Below, one piece after another: positions 1-7,476 of a DNA stretch of 64,000 nucleotides. The position numbers and the translations under genes were made by a program. How positions within the stretch are numbered: the first letter of the stretch is position 1; the number at the start of each line of letters is the position of its first letter. Below the pieces are notes generated by a model. That model made no database searches. It had not been told where the DNA came from and saw nothing but the letters and a program-made list of their open reading frames with translations. Source of the DNA: DATKBT01 sp035546295 (lineage in GTDB: Bacteria > Acidobacteriota > Thermoanaerobaculia > Multivoradales > Multivoraceae); contig DATKBT010000013.1 of NCBI GenBank assembly GCA_035546295.1, positions 1 to 64,000 on the forward strand. The letters run 5' to 3'.

Positions 1-2889
1 GATCCGGTCGACATGGAGTTCGACGAGCGCGGGCGGGCCTTCGTGCTCGAGATGCCGGGCTTCCCCTTCGTCGCCGAGGGCCAGGAGCCGCCTGGGCGCA
101 TCGTCGAGCTGATCGATCGCGACGGCGACGGCGCCTTCGACGAGCGACGGGTCTTCGCCGACCGCCTCCGCTATGCCGACTCGATCCTGCCGGTGCGCGG
201 TGGGCTGCTGATCGCCGACGCTCCGGACCTGCTCTACGTGACGGACACCGACGGCGACGGCGTGGCCGACCTGCGCCAGGTGTTGCTCGTCGGCTTCGGC
301 GAGGGGCCGAGCGAGAGCAACTTCAACGGCCTGCGCTGGGGGCCCGACAACTGGATCCACGGCGCCAACGGCTCGAGCGGCGGCAACGTTCACCCGCCCG
401 ATCGCAGCGAGCAGGCGACCAGCATCCGAGGTCGCGACTTCCGCTTCCGGCTGGCGCCCGCCCCCGGCGATCCTCACCGCCTGGAGGCGGTCGCCTTCGA
501 GACGACCTCGCGGATGGGTGGCGGCTTCGGCCTCGACTTCGACGACTGGGGGCGCCGCTTCGTCACCCACGAGCAGCGCCACATCCAGGTCGAGGTGCTC
601 CCCGCCCGTTACCTCACCGGCCCCCACCCATGGCCATCGACGGTGGTCGAGATCTCCGACCACGGCACCGGCGCCACCGCCCGGATCTTCCCGATCTCGA
701 GGACCGAGGCGCGGCCCAACCACCCCGAACAGGCCGGCTACTTCACCGCCGGGTGCGGCCTCACGCATTACGGAGGCGGAGCCCTGCCCGAGCTCTTCCA
801 CGGCGCGTTCTTCGTCGCCGAGGCCGTGCACAACCTGGTGCACCTGGACCTGGTGGAGCCCGCCGGCGCCTCGTTCGTCGCCCGCCGGGAGCGCGATCGC
901 GAGGAGGTGCTCGCGCTCGCCGACAACGCCTTCCGGCCCGACAACTTCGCGGTCGGCCCCGAGGGAGCGCTCTACGTGCTCGACATCCACCGTGGCGTCA
1001 TCGAGCACCCGGAGTGGATCCCGGACGAGATCGAGGCGACCCTCGACCTCCGCGCCGGCGCGGATCAGGGGCGCGTGCTCCGGCTGGTGCCGCCGGGAGG
1101 TCTGGCGCCCGTCGCCGTCCGCTTCGACCGCAACGACCTCGACTCGGTGGTGCGCAGCCTCGAGCATCCCAACAAGTGGTGGCGCGACACCGCACAGCGG
1201 CTGTTGGTGGAGTGGGCGGACCAGGACGCGGTGGCGCCGCTGCGCGAGGGCGCCCGGAGCTCGAGCGATCCGAGGGCGCGCCTGCACGCCCTGTGGACGC
1301 TCGACGGGCTCGGCGCGCTCGACCGTGAACTGACGCTCGCCGCGATGGACGATCCCCATCCGCGCGTTCGCGAGAATGTGCTCCGGCTCGCCGAGCCGCG
1401 CCTCGGCGACCGGGCGGTGCTCGAGCGGGCGCTGAACGCCGTCGCCGATGGGGACGGGCGGGTGGCGTTCCAGGCCGCGCTCACAGTCGGTCTCGCTCTC
1501 GCCGATGAGGAGGCTCCGCATCGGAGGATCGCGGCCGCCCTGATCGGGCTGGCGAAGCGGACCGGCGAGGACCCCTGGATCTCCCTCGCGGTCCAGGCGG
1601 CGCTTGCCCGCCGGCCCGCGCTCGCGCCGGAGCTGATCGCTGCGCTGGCCCGTGATGGGCCGTCCGGCGAGAGCCACGCACCGCTGATCGAGGCGCTCGC
1701 AGCCATGATCGGAGATCGGCGCGACGCGGCCGAGCACGTTGCGCTGCTCGCCGCGGTGGCGGATCGGGAGGCGGCCGGCTCGTGGCCGAGACGAGCGGTG
1801 CTGCGCGGGCTCGCGCTCGGCGCGGAACGATCGGCGACCGGCGACCCCGGCCGGCGAGCGGGCACGGCGGACGCCGAGCTCCACCGCCTGCTCGCCGCCG
1901 GCGCCACGAGCGACGACGAGCTGGCGAGAGCCTGGCGGATCGCTGGGTCGCTCGGGCTCGAGCTCGACGAGCGCGCCCGTGAGCGCGCCCGATCCGCCTG
2001 GCGGCGCGCCGCCGACGGCGAGCGCTCGATCGAGGATCGTCTGGCCGCGCTCGAGCTCGACGAGCTGGCGGAGACCCGGGCCCCGAGCGAGCGGCTGGAC
2101 CTGCTGCTCGCGCTGCTCTCGCCGGGCCAGCCCGCGGCGCTGCAGGCGGCGGCGATGGATCAGCTCGGCCGCCTCGATCAGCGACTCGTCGCACCGCGGC
2201 TGATCGCCTCGTGGTCGAGCCTCGGCCCGGCCGTGCGAGGACGAGCCGGCGATCTCCTGCTCCTGCGCCGCGAGAACCACGAGCTCCTGCTCGACGCGCT
2301 CGAGCAGAGGACGATCGGGATCGGCGAGCTGGCCCTCGACCTCGAGCGCCGCCGCACCCTGCTGCGCTGGTCGAGCCCGGAGGTCGGCGAGCGGGCCGCG
2401 CGGCTGTTCGACGACGCCGGGGTGAACACCCGGCGCGAGGTCTACGAGTCGCTGCTGCCGGCGCTCGAGCTCGACGGCGACCCCGAGCGGGGCGCCGCGC
2501 GGTTCGCCGAGCTGTGCGCTCGCTGCCATCGGCTGGGGGAGCTCGGCATCGAGGTCGGGCCGAACCTCACCGACGTCTTCCGCAAGAGCGCCGAGTCGCT
2601 GCTGCACGACCTGGTCGACCCGAACGCGGCGGTCGGCGCCGAGCATGTGAGCTACGTGGTGACCCTGGACGACCGTGAGGTCCTCACCGGGCTGGTCGCC
2701 GACGACGGCGAGGGGATCCGGGTGCGCTCCGGCGCCGCCGGAGAGGATCCCGAGGGTCGGTGGGTCTCGCGCACGCGGCTCGCCGAGCTGCGCTCGACCG
2801 GCCTCTCGCTGATGCCCGAGGGGCTCGAGGCCGGGCTCGAGCTGCAGGACGTCGCGGACCTCCTGGCGTTCCTGCAGCGTCCGCGCTGA
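1..2889 (+). CDS. PVC-type haem-binding protein with dehydrogenase-like propeller and HEAT repeats (5' partial)
   Basis: The reading frame is open from base 1, so the true start lies outside the window and the first in-frame ATG at 13 is probably internal. The N-terminal ~350 residues look like the propeller domain of the Pirellula/Verrucomicrobium membrane-bound dehydrogenase family, with repeated Asp-rich turns such as DRDGDG and DTDGDG. Residues ~370-800 are helical HEAT-like repeats with many ARLHALW/ARENVL-type segments. A C-terminal haem site, CARCH, lies near residue 835 in the setting ELCARCHRLGE and is followed by GPNLTDV, typical of the PVC-type cytochrome c domain. The family is expected to be exported and to act in oxidation of sugars or other organics; the substrate is unknown. 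No signal peptide can be judged because the 5' end is missing. The next gene on this strand starts 290 nt downstream. Confidence 0.85.
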   Translation, partial: DPVDMEFDERGRAFVLEMPGFPFVAEGQEPPGRIVELIDRDGDGAFDERRVFADRLRYADSILPVRGGLLIADAPDLLYVTDTDGDGVADLRQVLLVGFGEGPSESNFNGLRWGPDNWIHGANGSSGGNVHPPDRSEQATSIRGRDFRFRLAPAPGDPHRLEAVAFETTSRMGGGFGLDFDDWGRRFVTHEQRHIQVEVLPARYLTGPHPWPSTVVEISDHGTGATARIFPISRTEARPNHPEQAGYFTAGCGLTHYGGGALPELFHGAFFVAEAVHNLVHLDLVEPAGASFVARRERDREEVLALADNAFRPDNFAVGPEGALYVLDIHRGVIEHPEWIPDEIEATLDLRAGADQGRVLRLVPPGGLAPVAVRFDRNDLDSVVRSLEHPNKWWRDTAQRLLVEWADQDAVAPLREGARSSSDPRARLHALWTLDGLGALDRELTLAAMDDPHPRVRENVLRLAEPRLGDRAVLERALNAVADGDGRVAFQAALTVGLALADEEAPHRRIAAALIGLAKRTGEDPWISLAVQAALARRPALAPELIAALARDGPSGESHAPLIEALAAMIGDRRDAAEHVALLAAVADREAAGSWPRRAVLRGLALGAERSATGDPGRRAGTADAELHRLLAAGATSDDELARAWRIAGSLGLELDERARERARSAWRRAADGERSIEDRLAALELDELAETRAPSERLDLLLALLSPGQPAALQAAAMDQLGRLDQRLVAPRLIASWSSLGPAVRGRAGDLLLLRRENHELLLDALEQRTIGIGELALDLERRRTLLRWSSPEVGERAARLFDDAGVNTRREVYESLLPALELDGDPERGAARFAELCARCHRLGELGIEVGPNLTDVFRKSAESLLHDLVDPNAAVGAEHVSYVVTLDDREVLTGLVADDGEGIRVRSGAAGEDPEGRWVSRTRLAELRSTGLSLMPEGLEAGLELQDVADLLAFLQRPR

Positions 2890-2977
2890 ACCGCGCTGAA
2901 TTGCGCTGCTCGCGCAGGCGTCCCGCGGGCCTCGAGCGGCTGGAGCTCCCGGCCATCGACTCGGGATCGAGATGGCG

Positions 2978-3004
2978 TCGGCCGACCAGGGGGTCGGCCG
3001 CTAC
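2978..3004. repeat. 27-bp palindromic repeat, copy 1 (REP-like)
   Basis: The core GGCCGACC-AGGG-GGTCGGCC (2981-3000 region) is an 8-bp perfect stem with a 4-nt loop. The whole 27-bp stretch recurs in inverted orientation at 34931-34957. It lies between the haem protein and aat, where it could act as a terminator or be a REP-like dispersed repeat. Confidence 0.7.
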
Positions 3005-3179
3005 CGTAGGCGCACGGACGCGAGAGATTCCGGCTGGACCGATCTCGCCGGCGGGCATGGTGCCGCGAAAGCGGGTGCTCGGCGCAGTGACTCGGGAAGT
3101 GCCTCGGGGGGGAGGGGCTCTTCGGTGCAATGTGGGAGGCGGCTGGCCTGGAGGACTGCCGCGTGGTCTCATCGACGCG

Positions 3180-3896
3180 ATGGCCGTCTACCGGATCGGA
3201 CCCGAGCTCGAGTTTCCGCCTCCCGAGGAGGCGGAGCCCTCGGGGCTCCTTGGTGTCGGCGGCGACCTCCGCCCCGAGCGGCTCCTCCTCGCCTACTCGT
3301 TCGGCATCTTTCCGTGGTTCGGGGAGGGCGAGCCCATCCTCTGGTTCTCGCCCCACCCGCGAGCGATCCTCGAGCCGTCGGCACTGCGCGTCGGTCGTAC
3401 CTTGCGCAAGGAGCTCCGCCGCATGCCGATCCGGGTGACCTTCGATCGGGCGTTCGAGCAGGTGATCCGAGCCTGCGCCGAGGCCGAGCGGCCAGGTCAG
3501 TACGGGACCTGGATCACGACCGACATGGTCGACGCGTACTGCCGGCTGCATCGGCTCGGCTTCGCCCACTCTGTCGAGGCGTGGGACGACGGGGACGGGG
3601 ACGAGAACACCGAGCTCGTCGGAGGCGTCTACGGGGTCTCGCTCGGCTCGGCGTTCTTCGGCGAATCGATGTTCGCGGCGCGGGCGAACGCCTCGAAGAT
3701 CGCGTTCGTCGCGCTGGTCCGCCGGTTGGAGGCGTGGGGGTTCGACCTCATCGACTGTCAGATGCGCACCGAGCACCTCGAGCGCTTCGGCGCCCGGGAG
3801 GTGCCGCGCCGGGAGTTCCTGGCTCGGCTCGACCGGTCGCTCGAGAACCCGACGCGACGAGGACCGTGGTCGGATCGCTGCGGGGAGTCACGCTGA
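3180..3896 (+). CDS. aat: Leucyl/phenylalanyl-tRNA--protein transferase
   Basis: This 238-aa protein matches the usual size of Aat. The enzyme adds Leu or Phe from aminoacyl-tRNA to N-terminal Arg or Lys of proteins, making them substrates for ClpS/ClpAP in the cytoplasmic N-end rule. Recognisable family blocks are FPPPEEAEPSGLLGVGGDL near the start, YSFGIFPWF, WFSPHPRAIL, GTWIT..MVDAYCRLH, the GGVYGVSLGSAFFGESMF core, and DCQMRTEHLERFGA near the C-terminus. The ATG at 3180 was chosen because homologous sequence begins right after it (MAVYRIGPELEFPP). The frame stays open upstream, but that part has no family similarity and no good Shine-Dalgarno. The stop is followed 32 nt later by the desaturase start. 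No clp gene is present in the window. Confidence 0.95.
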   Translation: MAVYRIGPELEFPPPEEAEPSGLLGVGGDLRPERLLLAYSFGIFPWFGEGEPILWFSPHPRAILEPSALRVGRTLRKELRRMPIRVTFDRAFEQVIRACAEAERPGQYGTWITTDMVDAYCRLHRLGFAHSVEAWDDGDGDENTELVGGVYGVSLGSAFFGESMFAARANASKIAFVALVRRLEAWGFDLIDCQMRTEHLERFGAREVPRREFLARLDRSLENPTRRGPWSDRCGESR

Positions 3897-3929
3897 CCGG
3901 GGAGACACCGGTCGGTCTACAATCGTCGA
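3893..3929 (+). promoter_or_regulatory. Possible leaderless promoter of the desaturase gene
   Basis: TACAAT at 3918-3923 resembles a -10 hexamer and ends only 5 nt before the ATG at 3929. A CTGACC at 3893-3898, 19 nt upstream, is a weak -35. There is no Shine-Dalgarno before the ATG. Transcription starting at about the A of the ATG, giving a leaderless mRNA, is an inference from this spacing. Confidence 0.4.
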
Positions 3930-4810
3930 TGGCCATGAACGTCACCGACGTGCTCACCCGCGAGGAGATCGCGGCGCTGCACCGCAAGAGCGATCTGCGC
4001 GGGCTGTGGAGCATCGCCGTCAACTGGGGGCTGATCGCGGCCGCGCTCGCCCTGGTCGCCTGGCGGCTTCATCCGCTGACCGTGATCCCGTCGCTCGTCC
4101 TGCTCGGCAACCGCCAGCTCGGCCTCGCCGTCCTGATGCACGACTGCGGGCATCGAGCGCTGTTTCGCACCCGCGCGCTCAACCGCTGGATCGGCTCCTG
4201 GCTGTGCGCTGCGCCGGTGATCAGCGATCTCGACGCCTACATGAAGAAGCACGCCAAACACCACGTGTCGGCCGGTTCCGAGGACGATCCCGACCTCGAC
4301 AACTACCGCCCCTACGCGGTGTCGAAGGCGAGCTTCCGGCGCAAGATCCTGCGCGACCTCGCCGGGCGCACCGGCGTTCGCACGCTGGTTCGGATCTGGC
4401 GCGGCGGCGGGGCGCGCCTGTTCGTGCGGCCGCTGATCGCCAACGCCGTCCTGCTCGCCGTGCTCTGGGCGCTCGGCCGACCCTGGCTCTGGCTGCTGTG
4501 GATGGGCGCTTGGCTCACCACCAACATGCTGTTCGCGCGCATCCGCCAGGCTGCCGAGCACGCGGTCGTCCCCGACCTCTTCGATCCCGATCCGCGGAAG
4601 CACACTCGCACCACGCTCCCCCGCCTTTGGGAGCGCCTCACGCTCGCTCCCAACCACGTCAACTTCCACCTCGAGCACCACCTGCTGCCGACGGTTCCCC
4701 CCTACCGGCTGCCCGCCATGCACCGGATGTTGCGCGACCGCGGCTTCTACGGCGAGGCCGAGATCGTCGACGGCTATCGCACGGTGCTGGCCAAGCTCAC
4801 GGTGTCGTAG
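3929..4810 (+). CDS. Membrane fatty acid desaturase family protein
   Basis: This is a 293-aa integral membrane di-iron desaturase/hydroxylase-like protein. The three histidine boxes are visible: HDCGHR near residue 71, HAKHH near 109 and HLEHH near 250, the last inside NFHLEHHLLPTVPPYRLP. Hydrophobic spans lie around residues 28-65, 88-103 and 168-200. Family members insert double bonds or hydroxyls into acyl chains or terpenoid substrates at the cytoplasmic face of the membrane, with electrons from ferredoxin or cytochrome. The exact substrate cannot be told. Start ATG 3929 gives MAMNVTDVL; ATG 3935 is an alternative. It faces the anti-sigma factor gene convergently, with a strong hairpin between them. 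Confidence 0.88.
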   Translation: MAMNVTDVLTREEIAALHRKSDLRGLWSIAVNWGLIAAALALVAWRLHPLTVIPSLVLLGNRQLGLAVLMHDCGHRALFRTRALNRWIGSWLCAAPVISDLDAYMKKHAKHHVSAGSEDDPDLDNYRPYAVSKASFRRKILRDLAGRTGVRTLVRIWRGGGARLFVRPLIANAVLLAVLWALGRPWLWLLWMGAWLTTNMLFARIRQAAEHAVVPDLFDPDPRKHTRTTLPRLWERLTLAPNHVNFHLEHHLLPTVPPYRLPAMHRMLRDRGFYGEAEIVDGYRTVLAKLTVS

Positions 4811-4965
4811 CCGTCGACGCCGGCCACCTGCGTTGCTCGCTTGACGAGGAGGAGCCCGCCCTGCGGGGTCGGCCCCTCTGGCGCGATCGACGGAAGCGAC
4901 CGGCGCTCACGCCCACCGCGCTAGCCCCGGAGAATTCGCAGGCTCATCCTCCGGCCCATCCCCAC

Positions 4966-5009
4966 CTAAGAGCCTACTCGCCTGTCCGACGACTCGGACA
5001 GGCTCCTAG
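4966..5009. repeat. Nested palindrome with CTAG-type ends; likely bidirectional terminator
   Basis: The inner stem GCCTGTCCGA (4980-4989)/TCGGACAGGC (4994-5003) is a perfect 10-bp inverted repeat with loop CGAC. The outer arms CTAAGAGCC (4966-4974) and GGCTCCTAG (5001-5009) pair with one mismatch. It lies between convergent genes. The TAG stop of the anti-sigma gene (5006-5008, - strand) is inside the CTAG end. On the - strand the end reads CTAGGAGCCTGTC, which recurs at 51705. Confidence 0.7.
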
Positions 5010-5896
5010 CTACGGATGACCATCGGGCCGGTCGGCTGAGGAACGCCCCCCGCCGGCTCGATGGTGACCGCCCAGACCGCGATCGAATCGGCTGAGGGCA
5101 CTTGCGCCACCGTGACCGTCGCCTCGCCGAGCGCGTCGACCTCGAAGGTGCCGGCCGACACCGGCCCGCCCTCGCCGATGTACCAGAGCTGATAGGTCTG
5201 CCCGGCGCCCAGCGCGGGAAGGCCGAAGGCATAGAAGATCGCGCCCTCCCCCCGGTAGATCGCGGCTCCGGAGGCGTCGGGCTGGTCGGGGAGGCTGGCG
5301 AGCAGCACCGGCTGGCGGCTCGGATCCACCATCCCGCGCACGGTCGCCGCGAGCTGGTCGACCCGCCGGCGCGACGCCTGCTCGGCGCTCTCGAGCGCCC
5401 GCACCCGCTCCTCGAGAGCGTCGCGCCGGGCCTGCAGACCCTCGATGCGCTCGCGCGCGCCGATCTGCAGCCATGCCGCGCCGAGCGCGATGACCAGAGC
5501 CGCGATGCCGGCGGCGAGCGCGAGCGGCTGCCAGCGAGATCCCGGGGCCGGCGCAGCCGTGGGTGCGTCGGATCGCTCCGGCCACGGTTCCACGCTGAGT
5601 GCCGCTGGCTCTCGCCGCTGGGCGAGAGCCGAGCGGGCGACCCGTTCCAGCAGCTCTCGGCGGACCTCTGGAGGAGGTTCGATCGGTGGTCCACCGCCCT
5701 CGGCCAGATCGGCGAGAGTCTGGCCCCACGAGCGGACCTCCCGCTCGAGCTCGGCGTCGCTTTCCATCCGCCGCTCGAGCTCGCGCGTCTCCTCGGCCGA
5801 GAGGTCGCCCGAGAGGTAGGCGGGGACGAGATCCCGTAGCTCCATCGGCTCTCCCGAGCCGCGACCGGGCAGACCAGCACCTGTTCGATCGCTCAT
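5006..5896 (-). CDS. Anti-sigma factor, RskA-like, single-pass membrane protein
   Basis: This 296-aa protein is encoded directly behind an ECF sigma factor, with a 4-nt ATGA overlap. Residues ~18-110 contain the sigma-binding N-terminus (LVPAYLSGDLSAEETRELE). One membrane span lies near residues 115-140 (LALAAGIAALVIALGAAW). A coiled coil of Arg/Glu-rich heptads follows (residues ~142-185), then a C-terminal extracytoplasmic RskA-type domain with YQLWYIGEGGP and GTFEVDA..EATV. No zinc-binding HxxxCxxC motif is seen in the N-terminal part. The likely role is to hold the adjacent sigma factor inactive at the membrane until an envelope signal arrives. The gene ends exactly at the palindrome that separates it from the desaturase. 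Confidence 0.88.
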   Translation of the reverse strand: MSDRTGAGLPGRGSGEPMELRDLVPAYLSGDLSAEETRELERRMESDAELEREVRSWGQTLADLAEGGGPPIEPPPEVRRELLERVARSALAQRREPAALSVEPWPERSDAPTAAPAPGSRWQPLALAAGIAALVIALGAAWLQIGARERIEGLQARRDALEERVRALESAEQASRRRVDQLAATVRGMVDPSRQPVLLASLPDQPDASGAAIYRGEGAIFYAFGLPALGAGQTYQLWYIGEGGPVSAGTFEVDALGEATVTVAQVPSADSIAVWAVTIEPAGGVPQPTGPMVIRS

Positions 5897-6474
5897 GATC
5901 GCTCCGCCCACGCGGCCCGCAGCTTCCGCATTCCGTAGAGGTATCTCGACTTCACGGTTCCCAGGGGCACCTCGAGCCGTTCGGCGATCTGGCTCAGCGA
6001 CAGTCCCTGGAAGAAGGACAGCTCGACGCACTGCCGCTGCTCCTCCTGGAGCGCCGCGAGCAGACGCGTCGCATCGACCCGGCTCTCGACGTCCGTCCCG
6101 GGCCCCGCGGCCGCGGCGTACAGCCCGATGCCGCCGACCGCCTCCTCCGACTCGCGGCGCTGCCGTGACGTGCGGGAGCGGATGCGGTCGAGTGCGCGCG
6201 AGCGCGCCAGGAGGTAGATCCAGCTCCGCGGGCTCGCACGCTCGGGGCGATAGCGGTCGGCCTGCTCCCAAACCTGGAAGAAGGTCTCCTGCAGTACCTC
6301 CTCGGCCTCGCTCCGATCGCCCAGCATCCGGGTGAGGAATCCCAGGACGGGGCCGCCGTAGCGATCGAACAGGACGGTGAACGCCGCCTGATCCCGCCCC
6401 GCGACCGAGTCGAGCAACGCGACGTCCTCGCCCTCCTCCGGCTGTCGCACCGGCGCCCCGTCCATGGGCGTCAT
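5893..6474 (-). CDS. ECF RNA polymerase sigma factor
   Basis: This 193-aa sigma-70 family protein has region 2 (AAFTVLFDRYGGPVLGFL, then EAEEVLQETFFQVWEQA and SWIYLLARSRALDRIRS) and region 4 (ECVELSFFQG-like LSLSQIAERLEVPLGTVKSR helix-turn-helix). Start ATG 6474 gives MTPMDGAPV; the frame is open to 6555, which would add 27 Pro/Arg-rich residues without family similarity. It overlaps the anti-sigma gene by 4 nt and lies 96 nt after the DUF4198 gene on the same strand, so it probably belongs to the same transcript. It is expected to direct transcription of an envelope-related regulon, possibly including this operon. Confidence 0.9.
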   Translation of the reverse strand: MTPMDGAPVRQPEEGEDVALLDSVAGRDQAAFTVLFDRYGGPVLGFLTRMLGDRSEAEEVLQETFFQVWEQADRYRPERASPRSWIYLLARSRALDRIRSRTSRQRRESEEAVGGIGLYAAAAGPGTDVESRVDATRLLAALQEEQRQCVELSFFQGLSLSQIAERLEVPLGTVKSRYLYGMRKLRAAWAERS

Positions 6475-6570
6475 GCTCTCACACCCGTTCGCTCGTCGCA
6501 CCGGGCGATCCGGCTTCCCGTTCGGGGCGGGTCCGGAGGTTGGAACCGCGAGCATCGAGGCGTCTACCGG

Positions 6571-7473
6571 TCACTCGCTCCGGCGCTCGAAGGTCAACGA
6601 CGTCCAGACGCTCCGCCAGTCCGCCGCCTCGGAGCCGGCCCCTCCCGGGGCGAGCGGCGTCATGTGCACCGCGTGCAGCAGCCAGGCGCCGTCGTCGAGA
6701 TCGAAGGTCGCCAGTCCGACGGAGCTCGACCGCAGCGCGGCCGAAGCCGCCAACTCTCCGGCCCGCGTCGCCCGCACCAGGACGCCGGGCAGGGGGTTTC
6801 CCTCCCACAGGACGCGAACGGTGAGCTGCGACCCGGAGTCGAGCAGGCCCGCGACCGGGACCAGCTCGAGCGGGCAACCGATGGCAGGCATCCCGCCGGG
6901 CGACGCGGTCGCCGCATCGCGGACGCCGCGTCCGGTGACCCCGGGCGCAACGACCGCACCTTCCGGCGCGCGACCGGCGACCCCGGCATCGCCGACCGCG
7001 AGCACCGTCTTCGCGCAGCGGCTGAACAGCTCACGTCCCGCCGCGGAGGTCTCGCCGCGATCGCGCCGCAGGGCCAGGATCTCGTCCAATCCCTCCTCGC
7101 GCAGGTAGCTCTCGAAGCGCGCCGGCGGCAGCTCGTGATGCATGGCGTGGCTCTCGTAGGAGACGGTGACGAGTCCCTCGGGCGCGCCGACCACCCAGCC
7201 TGCCGGGAGGGCGCCGTCGACGCCCCGCACCTCCCGAGTCTCGCCGTCCGAGCCCATCCACACGAACCGCCGGAGATGGCCGGGCCGGCGCTCGACCGGG
7301 CTGCCGGCGAAGGCGTGGCCGACCTCGAGCGCCAGGCCGACGCGCTCGCCCGCCGGCGGCCGGAAGCTGCTCGGACGGATGTAGAGCTCGTGCGCCTCGA
7401 GCGGGGAGACCTCGAGCCAGAGACAGAGCGCGGCGGCGAGAGGGAGCCACGACGGCAGCGACCGCAACGACAT
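6571..7473 (-). CDS. DUF4198 domain periplasmic protein
   Basis: This 300-aa exported protein has a signal peptide (MSLRSLPSWLPLAAALCLWL) and a mature start near HELYIRPSSFRP, the hallmark of DUF4198 proteins often found near metal or cation uptake functions. A second family-like block is WEGNPLPGVLVRATR near residue 235, followed by a beta-sandwich-like C-terminus. Start ATG 7473 has GGAG six nt upstream, and the upstream DUF4331 gene ends only 3 nt before it, so the two are co-transcribed. Its role is not established. Binding or sensing of a small ligand or ion in the periplasm is a guess from the family. Confidence 0.8.
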   Translation of the reverse strand: MSLRSLPSWLPLAAALCLWLEVSPLEAHELYIRPSSFRPPAGERVGLALEVGHAFAGSPVERRPGHLRRFVWMGSDGETREVRGVDGALPAGWVVGAPEGLVTVSYESHAMHHELPPARFESYLREEGLDEILALRRDRGETSAAGRELFSRCAKTVLAVGDAGVAGRAPEGAVVAPGVTGRGVRDAATASPGGMPAIGCPLELVPVAGLLDSGSQLTVRVLWEGNPLPGVLVRATRAGELAASAALRSSSVGLATFDLDDGAWLLHAVHMTPLAPGGAGSEAADWRSVWTSLTFERRSE

Positions 7474-7476
7474 CGC

